In this document: positions 1 to 9,679 of the stretch, piece after piece
Numbering within the stretch: the stretch's first letter is position 1
Layout: every line of letters starts with the position of its first letter
The notes under the pieces: model-generated
Databases searched by the model: none
The model's input: only the letters and a program-made list of their open reading frames with translations
Told to the model about the DNA's origin: nothing
Program-made: the position numbers and the translations under genes
Source: Rhodococcus yananensis
GTDB lineage: Bacteria > Actinomycetota > Actinomycetes > Mycobacteriales > Mycobacteriaceae
Assembly (NCBI RefSeq): GCF_020515525.1
Contig: NZ_JAIYEP010000003.1
Location: forward strand, 51,613 to 115,612
Reading direction: 5' to 3'
Length of the DNA stretch: 64,000 nucleotides

Positions 1-251
1 GGGACGAGGTCCCCGAGGAGATCGTCGCCAACGAGCGTCGCATCGCCGAGGAGACCGCCAAGGCCGAGGGCAAGCCCGAGCAGGCCCTGCCGAAGATCGT
101 CGAAGGCCGCGTCAACGGCTACTTCAAGGATGTCGTGCTCCTCGAGCAGCCGTCCGTGACCGACTCGAAGAAGACCGTCAAGGCGCTTCTCGACGAGGCC
201 GGAGCCACCGTCACCCGCTTCGTGCGGTTCGAGGTCGGCGCCACCGGCTAG
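1..251 (+). CDS. tsf: Elongation factor Ts, C-terminal part (truncated by window start)
   Basis: The open frame begins at base 3 and runs 82 codons to a TAG at 249-251, so the 5' part lies outside the window. The reading [19 protein letters not shown] and the end [12 protein letters not shown] match the C-terminal dimerisation region of EF-Ts, the nucleotide exchange factor that regenerates EF-Tu-GTP in translation. It is followed by a strong hairpin and then pyrH, the usual rpsB-tsf-pyrH-frr order. Identification rests on this end fragment plus gene order. Confidence 0.93.
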   Translation, partial: DEVPEEIVANERRIAEETAKAEGKPEQALPKIVEGRVNGYFKDVVLLEQPSVTDSKKTVKALLDEAGATVTRFVRFEVGATG

Positions 252-262
252 ACCCGTGTTCG

Positions 263-297
263 CTCGACCCCGCCGGACCTGTACCGGCGGGGTCGAG
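263..297 (+). terminator. Hairpin terminator after tsf
   Basis: A perfect 14-bp stem (263-276 pairing with 284-297, arm ctcgaccccgccgg) with a 7-base loop starts 12 bases after the tsf stop. There is no U-tract, which is usual for GC-rich actinobacterial terminators. It separates rpsB-tsf from pyrH. Confidence 0.75.
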
Positions 298-410
298 CCG
301 TGTCGGGCGCCGTCGGCAACGATGGCGTGTCGCCTCGCGCCCGGTCTCGGCTCCGCCGGGTCGATGAGGCAGGATGAAGGAGCCGATCCATGCGCAACCA
401 GAGGAGAGTC

Positions 411-1139
411 ATGTCCGACGATGCCCACGAACGGCCCGGTTTCCGCCGGGTGCTTCTCAAACTCGGCGGCGAGATGTTCGGCGGTGGCAAGGTCGGGCTC
501 GACCCCGATGTGGTGACGATGGTTGCGGAACAGATCGCCGAGGTGGTGCGCAGCGGTGTCGAGGTCGCCGTGGTGATCGGCGGCGGCAACTTCTTCCGCG
601 GCGCCGAACTGCAGCAGCGCGGATTGGAGCGCGCGCGTTCGGACTACATGGGCATGCTCGGCACCGTCATGAACTCCCTCGCGCTCCAGGACTTCCTGGA
701 GAAGCAGGGCATCGACACCCGCGTGCAGACCGCCATCACGATGGGGCAGGTCGCCGAACCGTACCTGCCGTTGCGGGCACGCCGTCACCTCGAGAAGGGG
801 CGCGTCGTGATCTTCGGCGCCGGGATGGGCATGCCCTACTTCTCCACCGACACCACCGCCGCGCAGCGCGCGCTCGAGATCGGTGCCGACGTCGTGCTGA
901 TGGCCAAGGCCGTCGACGGTGTGTACTCCGCGGATCCGCGCACGGTTCCGGACGCGGAACTGTTCGAGGAGATCACACACCGCGAGGTCATCGAGAAGGA
1001 CCTCAAGGTCGCCGACGCGACCGCCTTCAGCCTGTGCATGGACAACGCCATGCCGATCATGGTCTTCAATCTGCTGACCAAGGGCAATATCGCTCGTGCC
1101 GTCGCCGGTGAGAAGATCGGAACGCTCGTACGGTCATGA
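411..1139 (+). CDS. pyrH: UMP kinase
   Basis: Phosphorylates UMP to UDP with ATP in cytosolic pyrimidine nucleotide synthesis. The protein shows the amino-acid-kinase fold signatures of bacterial Pyr[14 protein letters not shown] near the N terminus, the glycine-rich [11 protein letters not shown] loop, [14 protein letters not shown], and [15 protein letters not shown]. The start chosen is ATG 411 (242 aa) with gaggag 4 bases upstream. An in-frame ATG at 390 has its own gaaggag and would add 7 residues, so the start is not settled. It precedes frr by 28 bases, the standard pyrH-frr pair, and is probably co-transcribed with it. Confidence 0.96.
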   Translation: MSDDAHERPGFRRVLLKLGGEMFGGGKVGLDPDVVTMVAEQIAEVVRSGVEVAVVIGGGNFFRGAELQQRGLERARSDYMGMLGTVMNSLALQDFLEKQGIDTRVQTAITMGQVAEPYLPLRARRHLEKGRVVIFGAGMGMPYFSTDTTAAQRALEIGADVVLMAKAVDGVYSADPRTVPDAELFEEITHREVIEKDLKVADATAFSLCMDNAMPIMVFNLLTKGNIARAVAGEKIGTLVRS

Positions 1140-1167
1140 TTGGACAACGGAACATGGAGGAACTGCC

Positions 1168-1725
1168 GTGATCGATGAAGCTCTCTTCGAAGCCGAGGAG
1201 AAGATGGACAAGGCCGTCACCGTGGCCAAGGACGATCTCGGCGGTATCCGGACGGGCCGGGCCAACCCCGGCATGTTCAACCGGATCGTCGTCGACTACT
1301 ACGGTTCGCCCACCCCGGTGACGCAGATCGCGAGTATCAACGTGCCCGAGGCACGCATGGTCATCGTCAAACCGTACGAGGCCTCGCAGCTCGGCGCCAT
1401 CGAGACCGCGATCCGCAACTCCGATCTCGGGGTCAACCCGACCAACGACGGCAACATCATCCGCATCTCCGTCCCGCAGCTCACCGAGGAACGCCGCCGC
1501 GAACTCGTCAAGCAGTCGAAGGGCAAGGGTGAGGACGCGAAGGTCGCGATCCGCAACGTGCGCCGCAAGGCGATGGAGGAGCTGAACCGCATCCAGAAGG
1601 ACGGTGAGGCCGGTGAGGACGAGGTGGTGCGCGCGGAGAAGGAACTCGACAAGACCACCGCCAAGTACGTCGCGCTGATCGACGAACTGGTCAAGAACAA
1701 GGAAGCCGAGTTGATGGAGGTCTGA
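1168..1725 (+). CDS. frr: Ribosome recycling factor
   Basis: Splits post-termination 70S ribosomes together with EF-G. The 185-aa length is exactly typical of the family. Visible signatures include [21 protein letters not shown], the [29 protein letters not shown] segment of the three-helix bundle, and the C terminus [13 protein letters not shown] (read in pieces). The GTG start at 1168 is set by ggagg 7 bases upstream and by alignment of [16 protein letters not shown] with family N termini. The cdsA start follows the stop by two bases, so the genes are likely translated from one mRNA. Confidence 0.97.
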   Translation: MIDEALFEAEEKMDKAVTVAKDDLGGIRTGRANPGMFNRIVVDYYGSPTPVTQIASINVPEARMVIVKPYEASQLGAIETAIRNSDLGVNPTNDGNIIRISVPQLTEERRRELVKQSKGKGEDAKVAIRNVRRKAMEELNRIQKDGEAGEDEVVRAEKELDKTTAKYVALIDELVKNKEAELMEV

Positions 1726-1727
1726 CG

Positions 1728-2651
1728 GTGGGTCGAGCCGACGGATCGTCCGATCCGCAGCTTCCACTCGATGCCGGAGCGGACTCCGGCATCACCCCTG
1801 CAGTCCCGCAACCGGAGAAGGCGTCCGCGCCGGCGTCCCGCGCCGGCCGGAACCTACCCGCCGCGATCGGTGTCGGCGTGGGTCTCGGTGCGCTCGTCAT
1901 CGTGATCCTGCTGTTCGCGCCGACGGCGTGGTTCGCCGTGGTCGGTGGCGCCATCGCCATCGCGACGTGGGAGGTCACCAAGAGGCTGCGCGAAGCCGAC
2001 GTGCTCGTTCCCCGTGTCCCACTGCTGCTGGGTGGGCAGGCGACGATCTGGCTCGGTTGGCCGTACGGAACCACCGGGGTTCTCGCCGGGTTCGCCGGCA
2101 CCGTGGTGGTGACGATGCTCTGGCGGCTGTTCGACCACGGACTCGCCGCGCAGCCACACAACTACCTGCGCGACACCGCGGTGTCGGTGTTCACCGTCGC
2201 ATGGTTGCCGCTGCTCGCGTCGTTCGCCACCCTCATGGTGCTCGACGAGCAGGGCGCGCAGCGCGTGTTCTGCCTCATGATCGTGTGTGTGGCGTCCGAC
2301 ATCGGCGGCTACACCGCCGGTGTGTTGTTCGGTCGGCACCCGATGGTCCCGGCGATCAGCCCGAAGAAGTCCTGGGAGGGCTTCGGCGGTTCTCTCGTCG
2401 CGTGTGTGGTGGCCGGTGTCCTCACCGTCACACTGATGCTCGACGGGCCCTGGTGGGTCGGTGTGGTGCTCGGAGCGGTCCTCGTGCTCACCGCGACGTC
2501 GGGCGACCTCATCGAGTCGCAGGTCAAGCGAGATCTGAAGATCAAGGACATGGGCACGCTGCTGCCGGGACACGGCGGCATCATGGACCGGCTCGATTCG
2601 ATCCTGCCTTCCGCGTTCGTGACCTGGCTGATCCTCACCGTGTTCGTGTAG
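1728..2651 (+). CDS. cdsA: Phosphatidate cytidylyltransferase
   Basis: Makes CDP-diacylglycerol from CTP and phosphatidic acid, the branch-point precursor for PI, PG and cardiolipin. The 307-aa protein has a hydrophilic N terminus of about 38 residues, then about eight hydrophobic segments. Near the C terminus it carries the CDP-DAG synthase signature: SQVKRDLKIKDMG followed by LLPGHGGIMDRLDS, including the metal-binding Asp of MDRLD. The GTG start at 1728 has ggagg from the end of frr 7 bases upstream. It is third in the pyrH-frr-cdsA order known from mycobacteria. Confidence 0.95.
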   Translation: MGRADGSSDPQLPLDAGADSGITPAVPQPEKASAPASRAGRNLPAAIGVGVGLGALVIVILLFAPTAWFAVVGGAIAIATWEVTKRLREADVLVPRVPLLLGGQATIWLGWPYGTTGVLAGFAGTVVVTMLWRLFDHGLAAQPHNYLRDTAVSVFTVAWLPLLASFATLMVLDEQGAQRVFCLMIVCVASDIGGYTAGVLFGRHPMVPAISPKKSWEGFGGSLVACVVAGVLTVTLMLDGPWWVGVVLGAVLVLTATSGDLIESQVKRDLKIKDMGTLLPGHGGIMDRLDSILPSAFVTWLILTVFV

Positions 2652-2658
2652 GCACACG

Positions 2659-3435
2659 GTGGGCTCACGACGGGGAGACGACCGGGGTGTCATCGCGAGC
2701 CCCAACATCTGGCACTGGCCCGCCGTGTACGAGGTGGAGAACCGGGCCCAGGACACCCGCGGCGCCGTGTACGCGGCGCTGCGGGAGGCCGTCGACTGGG
2801 CCGGTCGCGACGTCGTCGACGTCGGCTGCGGCACCGGATTCCACCTGCCGATGTTCGCGGCGGACGCCCGGTCCGTCGTCGGTGTCGAACCGCACCCGCC
2901 GTTGCGGGCGGCCGCGCGCCGCCGGGTAGCCGGCGTCGGATCCGTGACCGTCGTCGACGGGTCTGCCGCCGCACTTCCCCTCCCGGATTCGTCGGTCGAC
3001 CTCGTGCACGCCCGAACCGCGTACTTCTTCGGGCCCGGATGCGGTGCCGGGATCACCGAGGCGATGCGGGTGTTGCGACCCGGTGGTGCACTGGCCGTCG
3101 TGGATCTCGACGCCACTGCCCACCCGTACGGCAAGTGGATGCGCGCCGATCTGCCGCACTATCGGCCGGACGTGGTGGAGGCCTTCTTCGAGACCCAGGG
3201 CTTCGACCTGCGCCGTATCGACACCGAGTGGTCGTTCCCGGACCGCGACGCACTCGGACAGGTCCTGCGGATCGAGTTCGGGCCCGAGATCGCCGCGCGG
3301 GCGTGGCGCGAGACCCCGGGAACCGCTTTGACCGTGCGTTATCGGCTGCACATCCGCCGTCGAGCCGCCGGACTGGTGGTCCCGGATCGCACCCGGCGGG
3401 CAGTCAGCGGCCGAAGATCCGGGACAGCCGGGTGA
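2659..3435 (+). CDS. Class I SAM-dependent methyltransferase
   Basis: A Rossmann-fold methyltransferase of unknown substrate, 258 aa. Motif I is VVDVGCGTGFHLPMFA (about residues 53-68), followed by the acidic ribose-binding GVEPHPPLR and the motif-IV-like LVHARTAYFFGPG; MRVLRPGGALAVVDLD is the post-IV strand typical of Methyltransf_11 proteins. It starts with GTG 8 bases after cdsA and is probably co-transcribed with it. Its 3' end overlaps the convergent lyase gene by 32 bases. Nothing in the protein identifies the acceptor (lipid, quinone or small molecule). Confidence 0.85.
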   Translation: MGSRRGDDRGVIASPNIWHWPAVYEVENRAQDTRGAVYAALREAVDWAGRDVVDVGCGTGFHLPMFAADARSVVGVEPHPPLRAAARRRVAGVGSVTVVDGSAAALPLPDSSVDLVHARTAYFFGPGCGAGITEAMRVLRPGGALAVVDLDATAHPYGKWMRADLPHYRPDVVEAFFETQGFDLRRIDTEWSFPDRDALGQVLRIEFGPEIAARAWRETPGTALTVRYRLHIRRRAAGLVVPDRTRRAVSGRRSGTAG

Positions 3436-4231
3436 TCTTCTTCGCCTTTGCGAGTCTCGGCAGGTCACTCCCGTCACGCACGCCGCTTCCGTCCTCCCCG
3501 ACACGCGCGATGATCGTCCGTGCCCAGGCGATGTCGTCGGAGTCGGGACTGAGTGCCGCGTTGGCGTACGGGGCTCGGTCGGGTGTCGTACAGAGTTTCC
3601 CGGTCATCCCCATTTCACGGGTCAGGTGGGCTTCCCGCTCGAGGATCTGCGGGTCGTCGGTCAGGGAGGGGCCGTCGATCGGCCCGGGCAGGCGCGCCGC
3701 GCGGCTCGTGATCACCAGTCGCGACCGCGGATAGGCCAGCGCGAGCGGGGAGTCGCTCATCCCCGTGTCGCGCCGGAAGTCGCCGCTGCCGAACGCCAGC
3801 CGGAACGTGCCCTCCGCCCGCGCGATCTCGGGTACGGCCTCGAGGCCCGCGGCGGACTCGATGAGCACCAGCACGGGCAGCGTCGCGGCCAGCGCCTCGT
3901 GGGTGGCTTCGACCTGCTGCCCGCTCTCCGTCTTCGCCAGCATGACTCCCGCGAGGCCGGGCACCCCCGCGAGTGCGTCCACGTCGTCGCACCAGTGCGG
4001 GGTGGTGGCGTCGTTGATGCGCACCCACGCGGTGTTCCCGGCACGCAACCAGTCGATGACGGCTGCGCGTGCCGAGGATTTGTCGTCGGGCGGGACGGCG
4101 TCCTCGAGGTCGAGGACGACGGCGTCGGCGGCGGAGGACGCCGCCGCGCCGAACCGGTCGCGGTCCGCGCCCGGAACCAGCAGCCAGGAGCGTGCGTACA
4201 CGGGGTCGATTCCGGTGGCCATGGCCCCCAT
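3404..4231 (-). CDS. HpcH/HpaI (CitE-like) aldolase/citrate lyase family protein
   Basis: A TIM-barrel CoA-ester lyase-like protein, 275 aa. SWLLVPGADRDRF at the N terminus and AVVLDLEDAVPP are the CitE substrate and Mg-binding signatures; VLIESAAGLEAVPEIA and LAFGSGDFRRDTGM follow in the usual order, and GKLCTTPDRAPYANAAL is the C-terminal conserved segment. No citF or citD subunits are nearby, so it is a stand-alone CitE-like enzyme; the family cleaves malyl-, citramalyl- or hydroxymethylglutaryl-CoA-type esters. Start ATG 4231 has ggggggagg only 3 bases away, and the in-frame ATG 4222 is an alternative. It ends inside the convergent methyltransferase gene. Confidence 0.86.
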   Translation of the reverse strand: MGAMATGIDPVYARSWLLVPGADRDRFGAAASSAADAVVLDLEDAVPPDDKSSARAAVIDWLRAGNTAWVRINDATTPHWCDDVDALAGVPGLAGVMLAKTESGQQVEATHEALAATLPVLVLIESAAGLEAVPEIARAEGTFRLAFGSGDFRRDTGMSDSPLALAYPRSRLVITSRAARLPGPIDGPSLTDDPQILEREAHLTREMGMTGKLCTTPDRAPYANAALSPDSDDIAWARTIIARVGEDGSGVRDGSDLPRLAKAKKITRLSRIFGR

Positions 4232-4302
4232 CGTCCTCCCCCCGACGAGTGCAGTGGGTGAGTATCACACCGCGCGGGTGCCCTGAACCTCCGAAATCAT
4301 GG

Positions 4303-4308
4303 GACAAT
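4303..4308 (+). promoter_or_regulatory. Putative minus-10 of rlmN (leaderless)
   Basis: GACAAT lies 8 bases before ATG 4317, and no Shine-Dalgarno precedes that ATG. The geometry fits a transcript beginning at the start codon. The hexamer is off consensus at positions 1 and 3. Confidence 0.4.
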
Positions 4309-4316
4309 GGATCATT

Positions 4317-5426
4317 ATGTCTGCCACCCTTCCCCTCGTGTTCGATGCGCCCAAGCGCGGGATGCCGCCGCGGCACCTCGCCGATCTCGACGCCGATCAG
4401 CGACGCGACGCGGTGCGGGACCTGGGACTGCCCGCGTTCCGGGCCGATCAGCTCGCGCGCCAGTACTACGGCAGGCTCGAAGCCGACCCCGAGAAGATGA
4501 CCGATCTGCCGGCATCGCTGCGACGACAGGTGGGGGACGCGTTGTTCCCGCCGCTGCTCACCGCGGTGCGACACATCGAATGCGACGGCGGACAGACCCG
4601 CAAGACGCTGTGGCGCGCGGGCGACGGGACGCTGCTCGAGAGCGTATTGATGCGCTACCCCGACCGTGCGACCCTGTGCATCTCCAGCCAGGCCGGGTGC
4701 GGGATGGCGTGCCCGTTCTGCGCGACGGGCCAAGGTGGTCTCGACCGCAACCTGAGCACCGCCGAGATCGTCGACCAGGTTCGCGCGGCTGCCGCGGACC
4801 TGCGTGACGGCGAGGTCCCCGGCGGACCGGGCCGGCTGTCGAACATCGTGTTCATGGGCATGGGCGAGCCCCTGGCCAACTACAAGCGGGTCGTGGCGGC
4901 GGTGCGTCGCATCACGTCACCCGCCCCCGAGGGGCTGGGTCTCTCACAGCGGTCGGTGACGGTGTCCACGGTCGGTCTCGCCCCCGCGATCCGCCGCCTC
5001 GCCGACGAAGACCTGCACGTGACCCTCGCCGTGTCGCTGCACACCCCGGACGACGAGCTGCGCGACACACTGGTGCCGGTCAACAACCGATGGTCGGTGG
5101 CGGAGGTACTCGACGCCGCCCGGTACTACGCCGACAAGACCGGACGGCGGGTCTCGATCGAATACGCGCTGATCCGCGACGTGAACGACCAGCCGTGGCG
5201 TGCCGACATGCTCGGCAAGAAGCTGCGCAAGGCACTCGGTCCGCTCGTGCACGTCAACCTCATCCCGCTCAACCCCACCCCGGGCAGCAAATGGGATGCC
5301 AGCCCGAAACCCGTCGAACGCGAGTTCGTGCGGAGAGTTCAGGCGCAGGGTGTGCCGTGCACGGTGCGTGACACCCGCGGTCAGGAGATCGCGGCCGCGT
5401 GCGGGCAGCTCGCCGCCGAGGGGTGA
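4317..5426 (+). CDS. rlmN: Dual-specificity 23S rRNA/tRNA adenine C2-methyltransferase RlmN
   Basis: Radical-SAM enzyme that methylates C2 of A2503 in 23S rRNA and A37 in some tRNAs. The radical SAM triad CGMACPFC is at residues 128-135 (C128, C132, C135), followed by [51 protein letters not shown], and [15 protein letters not shown] with [12 protein letters not shown] are all family signatures; the methyl-carrying cysteine would be in PCTVRDTRG near the C terminus. The start is ATG 4317 (369 aa, [15 protein letters not shown]), matching mycobacterial N termini; ATG 4299 upstream lacks a ribosome site. Confidence 0.97.
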   Translation: MSATLPLVFDAPKRGMPPRHLADLDADQRRDAVRDLGLPAFRADQLARQYYGRLEADPEKMTDLPASLRRQVGDALFPPLLTAVRHIECDGGQTRKTLWRAGDGTLLESVLMRYPDRATLCISSQAGCGMACPFCATGQGGLDRNLSTAEIVDQVRAAAADLRDGEVPGGPGRLSNIVFMGMGEPLANYKRVVAAVRRITSPAPEGLGLSQRSVTVSTVGLAPAIRRLADEDLHVTLAVSLHTPDDELRDTLVPVNNRWSVAEVLDAARYYADKTGRRVSIEYALIRDVNDQPWRADMLGKKLRKALGPLVHVNLIPLNPTPGSKWDASPKPVEREFVRRVQAQGVPCTVRDTRGQEIAAACGQLAAEG

Positions 5427-5496
5427 CCGGCCGAGGAGGGGCGCGTTCGCATTCTTCGTGGTGAGGCCGGTGCGCGCCCTGCGCCCGCGCAGACGA

Positions 5497-5532
5497 CGAC
5501 ACCCGGGCGCCTCGTGGGCGTCCCGGGTGTCG
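5497..5532. terminator. Bidirectional hairpin terminator between rlmN and the DUF2631 gene
   Basis: An 11-bp perfect stem (5497-5507 with 5522-5532, arm cgacacccggg) continues inwards with cgcc/ggcg after a one-base bulge. It sits between two convergent genes and can serve both strands. Confidence 0.75.
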
Positions 5533-5549
5533 CCGGTCTTCGCTCGTGG

Positions 5550-5795
5550 TTACCGCGGCTTGCGGCGCCGGACGATGTCGCGGACGAGGATGAACACGAT
5601 CGCGGCCGCGAAGCCGATCAGGTACAGGTCCTCGACGTGCCCGGTGTGATTGCCGATCATCATCAGCAGCAGGAACGCCGCGACGATCCAGCCCAGGGTG
5701 CGGAACAGCTTCGGAGCTTCTCCGCTCCATCCCCACTCAGCCGACGGAACCTCGTCCGTGTACTCGTGAGTGGTCTGCAACTCGGTCCCGGCCAC
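5550..5795 (-). CDS. Small membrane protein, DUF2631 family
   Basis: An 81-aa protein of unknown function. The N-terminal half is hydrophilic and carries [19 protein letters not shown]; then come two membrane helices (about residues 37-47 and 59-73) and a basic tail [10 protein letters not shown]. The GTG start at 5795 is supported by aggagg 4-5 bases upstream. The family is restricted to actinobacteria and in M. tuberculosis lies in the same rlmN-dxr interval (Rv2876, from memory). It is transcribed away from dxr. Confidence 0.82.
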   Translation of the reverse strand: MAGTELQTTHEYTDEVPSAEWGWSGEAPKLFRTLGWIVAAFLLLMMIGNHTGHVEDLYLIGFAAAIVFILVRDIVRRRKPR

Positions 5796-5945
5796 GGTTT
5801 CCTCCTGCTCGCCAAGTCGGTCTCGTTGCCGACAATCGTGACATACGACCGGGCGTCGTACGAAGTGGGGGCACCGTTCGGTGCGCCGCGCCGACCCACC
5901 GCGACCGGTGCGGCCGCACACTCCGGCATCGGGAACAATGAGCAC

Positions 5946-7100
5946 GTGGCCGACACAGCATCCTCCCCACGCACACGAGTCCTGCTCCTCGGCAGCACCG
6001 GGTCCATCGGAACCCAGGCGCTCGAGGTGATCGCGGCGAACCCCGACCGATTCGAGGTCGTCGGTCTGGCTGCCGGCGGCGGCAACATCGATCTGCTGCG
6101 CGAACAGATCCACGCCACCGGTGTCACCGACGTCGCGGTCGCCGATCCCGCTGCGGCGGCGAGGCTCGACGTGCCCGCGCGTAGCGGCCCGCATGCCGTC
6201 ACCGACCTGGTGCGTGACACCGACGCCGACGTGGTGCTCAATGCACTCGTCGGTGCCCTGGGGCTGGGCCCGACCCTCGCGGCGCTCGAGTCCGGTGCAC
6301 GGCTCGCGCTCGCCAACAAGGAGTCGTTGGTCGCCGGAGGGTCCCTCGTTCTCGGTGCTGCCGCGCCCGGCCGGATCGTGCCCGTCGACTCGGAACATTC
6401 CGCGCTCGCACAATGCCTGCGCGGCGGAACCGCGGACGAGGTCGCCCGGCTCGTCCTGACCGCATCGGGCGGGCCGTTCCGGGGGTGGAGCGCTGCGGAA
6501 CTCGAGGCGGTCACGCCGGAGCAGGCCGGCGCGCATCCGACGTGGTCGATGGGCCCGATGAACACCCTCAACTCGGCGTCGCTGGTGAACAAGGGGCTCG
6601 AGCTGATCGAGACGCATCTGCTGTTCGGGATCGACTACGACCGGATCGACGTGACCGTGCATCCGCAGTCGATCGTGCACTCGATGGTGACGTTCGTCGA
6701 CGGATCGACCCTGGCCCAGGCGTCCCCACCGTCCATGAAGTTGCCCATCGCGCTGGCGCTCGGCTGGCCGGATCGAGTGCCGGACGCCGCCCCGGCACTC
6801 GACTTCACGACGGCGTCGACCTGGGAGTTCGAACCCGTCGACGACGAGGTGTTCCCCGCGATCGCCCTGGCGCGCGCCGCCGGAGTCGGTGGCGGCTGCC
6901 TCACCGCGGTGTACAACGCCGCGAACGAGATCGCAGCCGAGGCCTTCCTCGCCGGTGAGGTGACGTTCCCGCGGATCGTCGGTACCGTCGAAGCGGTGCT
7001 GAGCGAGGCCGACGAGTGGTCGGCCGAACCCGCCACCGTCGACGACGTGCTCGCCGCCGACGGCTGGGCCCGCGACCGGGCTCGCGCACTCGTGAAGTAG
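5946..7100 (+). CDS. dxr: 1-deoxy-D-xylulose 5-phosphate reductoisomerase
   Basis: Converts DXP to 2-C-methyl-D-erythritol 4-phosphate with NADPH, the committed step of the non-mevalonate isoprenoid pathway. The 384-aa protein has the NADPH loop GSTGSIG at residues 16-22, [13 protein letters not shown], and VPVDSEHSA, a segment that includes a divalent-metal ligand; [10 protein letters not shown] is the substrate-loop region and [11 protein letters not shown] the C-terminal signature. GTG 5946 is chosen: AACAAT 6 bases upstream looks like a minus-10 and there is no good Shine-Dalgarno. ispG of the same pathway is two genes downstream; rip1 begins 15 bases after the stop. Confidence 0.96.
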   Translation: MADTASSPRTRVLLLGSTGSIGTQALEVIAANPDRFEVVGLAAGGGNIDLLREQIHATGVTDVAVADPAAAARLDVPARSGPHAVTDLVRDTDADVVLNALVGALGLGPTLAALESGARLALANKESLVAGGSLVLGAAAPGRIVPVDSEHSALAQCLRGGTADEVARLVLTASGGPFRGWSAAELEAVTPEQAGAHPTWSMGPMNTLNSASLVNKGLELIETHLLFGIDYDRIDVTVHPQSIVHSMVTFVDGSTLAQASPPSMKLPIALALGWPDRVPDAAPALDFTTASTWEFEPVDDEVFPAIALARAAGVGGGCLTAVYNAANEIAAEAFLAGEVTFPRIVGTVEAVLSEADEWSAEPATVDDVLAADGWARDRARALVK

Positions 7101-7115
7101 GAGGATCGGCCGCAC

Positions 7116-8336
7116 ATGCTGTTCGTTCTGGGCGTCGTGTTGTTCGCCCTCGGCATCGCCGTGTCCATCGCCCTGCACGAGGCGGGCCACATGTGGACCG
7201 CACAGAAGCTCGGCATGAAGGTCCGGCGCTACTACATCGGGTTCGGCCCGAAGGTCTTCGCGTTCCGCCGCGGCGAGACCGAGTACGGGCTCAAGGCGAT
7301 CCCCGCCGGTGGTTTCTGTGACATCGCGGGAATGACCGCACTCGACGAGCTCGCCCCCGACGAGGTCGACCGGGCGATGTACAAGCAGAAGACGTGGAAA
7401 CGGCTCGTCGTGATGTCCGGTGGCATCGCCATGAACTTCGTGCTCGGCATCGCGTTGATCTTCGGGCTCGCCGTGACGTCCGGGTTGCCCAACACCGACG
7501 ACCGCGCGGTCATCGGGTCTCTCGACTGTGCGGCACCGACGCAGGCGGGGGAGGAGGGCGGCTACGCGCCGTCCGAGTGCCAGGGCACGGGACCGGCGCA
7601 GGACGCCGGCCTGCAGGTCGGAGATGTCGTCGTCGCTGTGGGCGGCACCCCGGTCGAGACCTTCGAGGACCTCGTGCGCAGCACCCGGGCGCTCACCGGC
7701 CCCGCGGACTTCACGGTCGAACGCGGCGACGAGACCCTCACCGTGCCCGTCGCGGTCCAGCAGGTGCAGCGCTGGGTGTACGAGAGCGACGTCGCCGATG
7801 CCGAGCCGGTCTCGCGGACGGTCGGCGCGATCGGCGTCGGTGCCGAACCGCCCGTCCTCGAGTACGGCCCGCTCGAAGCGGTTCCCGCCACCTTCGGATT
7901 CACCGGATATCTCGCGGCACGCACCGCCGAGGCGTTGGTGTCGCTGCCGGGCAAGGTCTCCGATCTGTGGACGGCGGTGACGGGCGGCGAACGGTCGATC
8001 GACACCCCGGTCAGCGTCGTGGGCGCCAGCGTGATCGGTGGGCAGTTCGCCGAGCGCGGCATCTGGCAGTCGTTCGTGTTGCTGCTCGCGCAACTGAACT
8101 TCTTCCTCGGCGCGTTCAACCTGGTGCCGCTGCTGCCGCTGGACGGTGGACACATGGCCGTGGCGATCTACGAGCGGATCCGCAACTGGTTCCGGAACCT
8201 GCGAGGCAAGCCCGTCGGGGCTCCCGTCGACTACATGAAGCTTCTGCCGCTGACGTACGTCGCGGTCGTCATCGGTGGCGCATTCATGGTGCTGACTCTC
8301 ACAGCGGACATCGTCAACCCCATCAAGCTGTTCTGA
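7116..8336 (+). CDS. rip1: Site-2 intramembrane zinc protease (M50 family, Rip1/RseP type)
   Basis: Cleaves membrane anti-sigma factors within the bilayer during regulated intramembrane proteolysis; the M. tuberculosis Rip1 acts on several anti-sigma factors. The catalytic HEAGH is at residues 21-25 in the first membrane helix, GGFCDIAGM follows, and a PDZ domain holds GLQVGDVVVAVGGTPV; the second metal motif is FNLVPLLPLDGGHMAVA, with its Asp in LDGGH, in a late helix. Length 406 aa is normal. It sits in the dxr-rip1-ispG order seen in mycobacteria; aggagg lies about 11 bases before ATG 7116. Confidence 0.96.
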   Translation: MLFVLGVVLFALGIAVSIALHEAGHMWTAQKLGMKVRRYYIGFGPKVFAFRRGETEYGLKAIPAGGFCDIAGMTALDELAPDEVDRAMYKQKTWKRLVVMSGGIAMNFVLGIALIFGLAVTSGLPNTDDRAVIGSLDCAAPTQAGEEGGYAPSECQGTGPAQDAGLQVGDVVVAVGGTPVETFEDLVRSTRALTGPADFTVERGDETLTVPVAVQQVQRWVYESDVADAEPVSRTVGAIGVGAEPPVLEYGPLEAVPATFGFTGYLAARTAEALVSLPGKVSDLWTAVTGGERSIDTPVSVVGASVIGGQFAERGIWQSFVLLLAQLNFFLGAFNLVPLLPLDGGHMAVAIYERIRNWFRNLRGKPVGAPVDYMKLLPLTYVAVVIGGAFMVLTLTADIVNPIKLF

Positions 8337-8346
8337 GCTGCACCGG

Positions 8347-8352
8347 TAGAAT
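8347..8352 (+). promoter_or_regulatory. Putative minus-10 of ispG
   Basis: TAGAAT lies in the 45-base gap between rip1 and ispG. With a start about 7 bases downstream it would give a leader of about 23 bases containing the gaaagaagg ribosome site, so ispG may have its own promoter. Confidence 0.4.
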
Positions 8353-8381
8353 CGGCCGGTAGCTACGAAAGAAGGCGAACT

Positions 8382-9533
8382 GTGACAAGCCCCGTCGGAC
8401 TGGGCATGCCCGAGATTCCCGCGGTCCTCGCGCCGCGACGCAAGACCCGACAGCTGATGGTCGGTGGTGTCGGGGTCGGCAGCGACCATCCCGTGTCGGT
8501 GCAGTCGATGTGCACGACCAAGACCCACGACGTGAACGCGACCCTCCAGCAGATCGCCGAGCTCACGGCCTCCGGCTGCGACATCGTGCGTGTCGCCTGC
8601 CCCCGACAGGAGGACGCCGACGCGCTCGCCACCATCGCGAAGAAGAGCCAGATCCCGGTCATCGCCGACATCCATTTCCAGCCGCGCTACATCTTCGCCG
8701 CGATCGACGCGGGTTGTGCGGCCGTGCGCGTGAATCCGGGCAACATCAAGGAGTTCGACGGGCGCGTCAAGGAGGTTGCGAAGGCTGCCGGCGACGCAGG
8801 GATTCCCATCAGGATCGGTGTCAACGCAGGCTCCCTCGATCCGCGCCTGATGAAGAAGTACGGCAAGGCCACCCCCGAGGCACTCGTCGAATCCGCACTG
8901 TGGGAGGCGAGCCTCTTCGAGGAGCACGGCTTCGGCGACATCAAGATCTCCGTCAAGCACAACGACCCCGTCGTCATGGTCGAGGCGTACCGGCAACTCG
9001 CCGCGCAGTGCGACTACCCGCTGCACCTCGGTGTCACCGAAGCCGGGCCCGCGTTCCAGGGCACGATCAAATCGGCCGTCGCCTTCGGTGCTCTGCTCTC
9101 CGAGGGCATCGGCGACACGATCCGGGTGTCCCTGTCGGCGCCGCCCGCCGAGGAGATCAAGGTCGGAACCCAGATCCTGCAGTCGCTGAATCTGCGTCCC
9201 CGCAAGCTCGAGATCGTCTCGTGCCCGTCCTGCGGACGCGCCCAGGTCGATGTGTACACACTGGCCGACGAGGTCACCGCCGGACTCGAGGGCATGGACG
9301 TGCCGTTGCGTGTCGCGGTGATGGGCTGCGTCGTCAACGGCCCGGGTGAGGCACGCGAGGCGGACCTGGGTGTGGCTTCCGGCAACGGCAAGGGACAGAT
9401 CTTCGTCAAGGGGGAGGTCATCAAGACGGTCCCCGAGGCGCAGATCGTCGAGACCCTGATCGAGGAGGCGATGCGCATCGCCGAGGAGATGGGCGACGAC
9501 GCGGCAGGATCCCCCACCATCACCGTCGGCTGA
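8382..9533 (+). CDS. ispG: 4-hydroxy-3-methylbut-2-en-1-yl diphosphate synthase (flavodoxin type)
   Basis: The [4Fe-4S] enzyme (GcpE) that converts MEcPP to HMBPP late in the non-mevalonate pathway. The 383-aa protein begins with a TIM barrel ([48 protein letters not shown]) and ends with the cluster-binding domain: [10 protein letters not shown] supplies two cysteines and [14 protein letters not shown] the third. The GTG start at 8382 follows gaaagaagg at suitable spacing. With dxr two genes upstream, two steps of one pathway are clustered here. Confidence 0.97.
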   Translation: MTSPVGLGMPEIPAVLAPRRKTRQLMVGGVGVGSDHPVSVQSMCTTKTHDVNATLQQIAELTASGCDIVRVACPRQEDADALATIAKKSQIPVIADIHFQPRYIFAAIDAGCAAVRVNPGNIKEFDGRVKEVAKAAGDAGIPIRIGVNAGSLDPRLMKKYGKATPEALVESALWEASLFEEHGFGDIKISVKHNDPVVMVEAYRQLAAQCDYPLHLGVTEAGPAFQGTIKSAVAFGALLSEGIGDTIRVSLSAPPAEEIKVGTQILQSLNLRPRKLEIVSCPSCGRAQVDVYTLADEVTAGLEGMDVPLRVAVMGCVVNGPGEAREADLGVASGNGKGQIFVKGEVIKTVPEAQIVETLIEEAMRIAEEMGDDAAGSPTITVG

Positions 9534-9679
9534 GCGCAACCCCGGTGGCCACCGCGGCGCACGGGACGTGTGGTGCACGTGAGGTGTCGGGCGGTGGGCG
9601 GATCGGAACACCGATTTCCATGCGGGCGTGACGCGTGGCACCCTGATCACGTATCGGCTTGTCGACGGGTGGTGAGCGA

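Noticed and set aside
5550..9650. Minus-strand open frame of over 1300 codons opposite dxr, rip1 and ispG
   Set aside because: GC-rich codon bias on the plus strand keeps the opposite frame open. The translation is compositionally biased (Arg/Asp/Gly-rich) with no domain; only its last 81 codons (5550-5795), which have a ribosome site and lie outside the plus-strand genes, are real.
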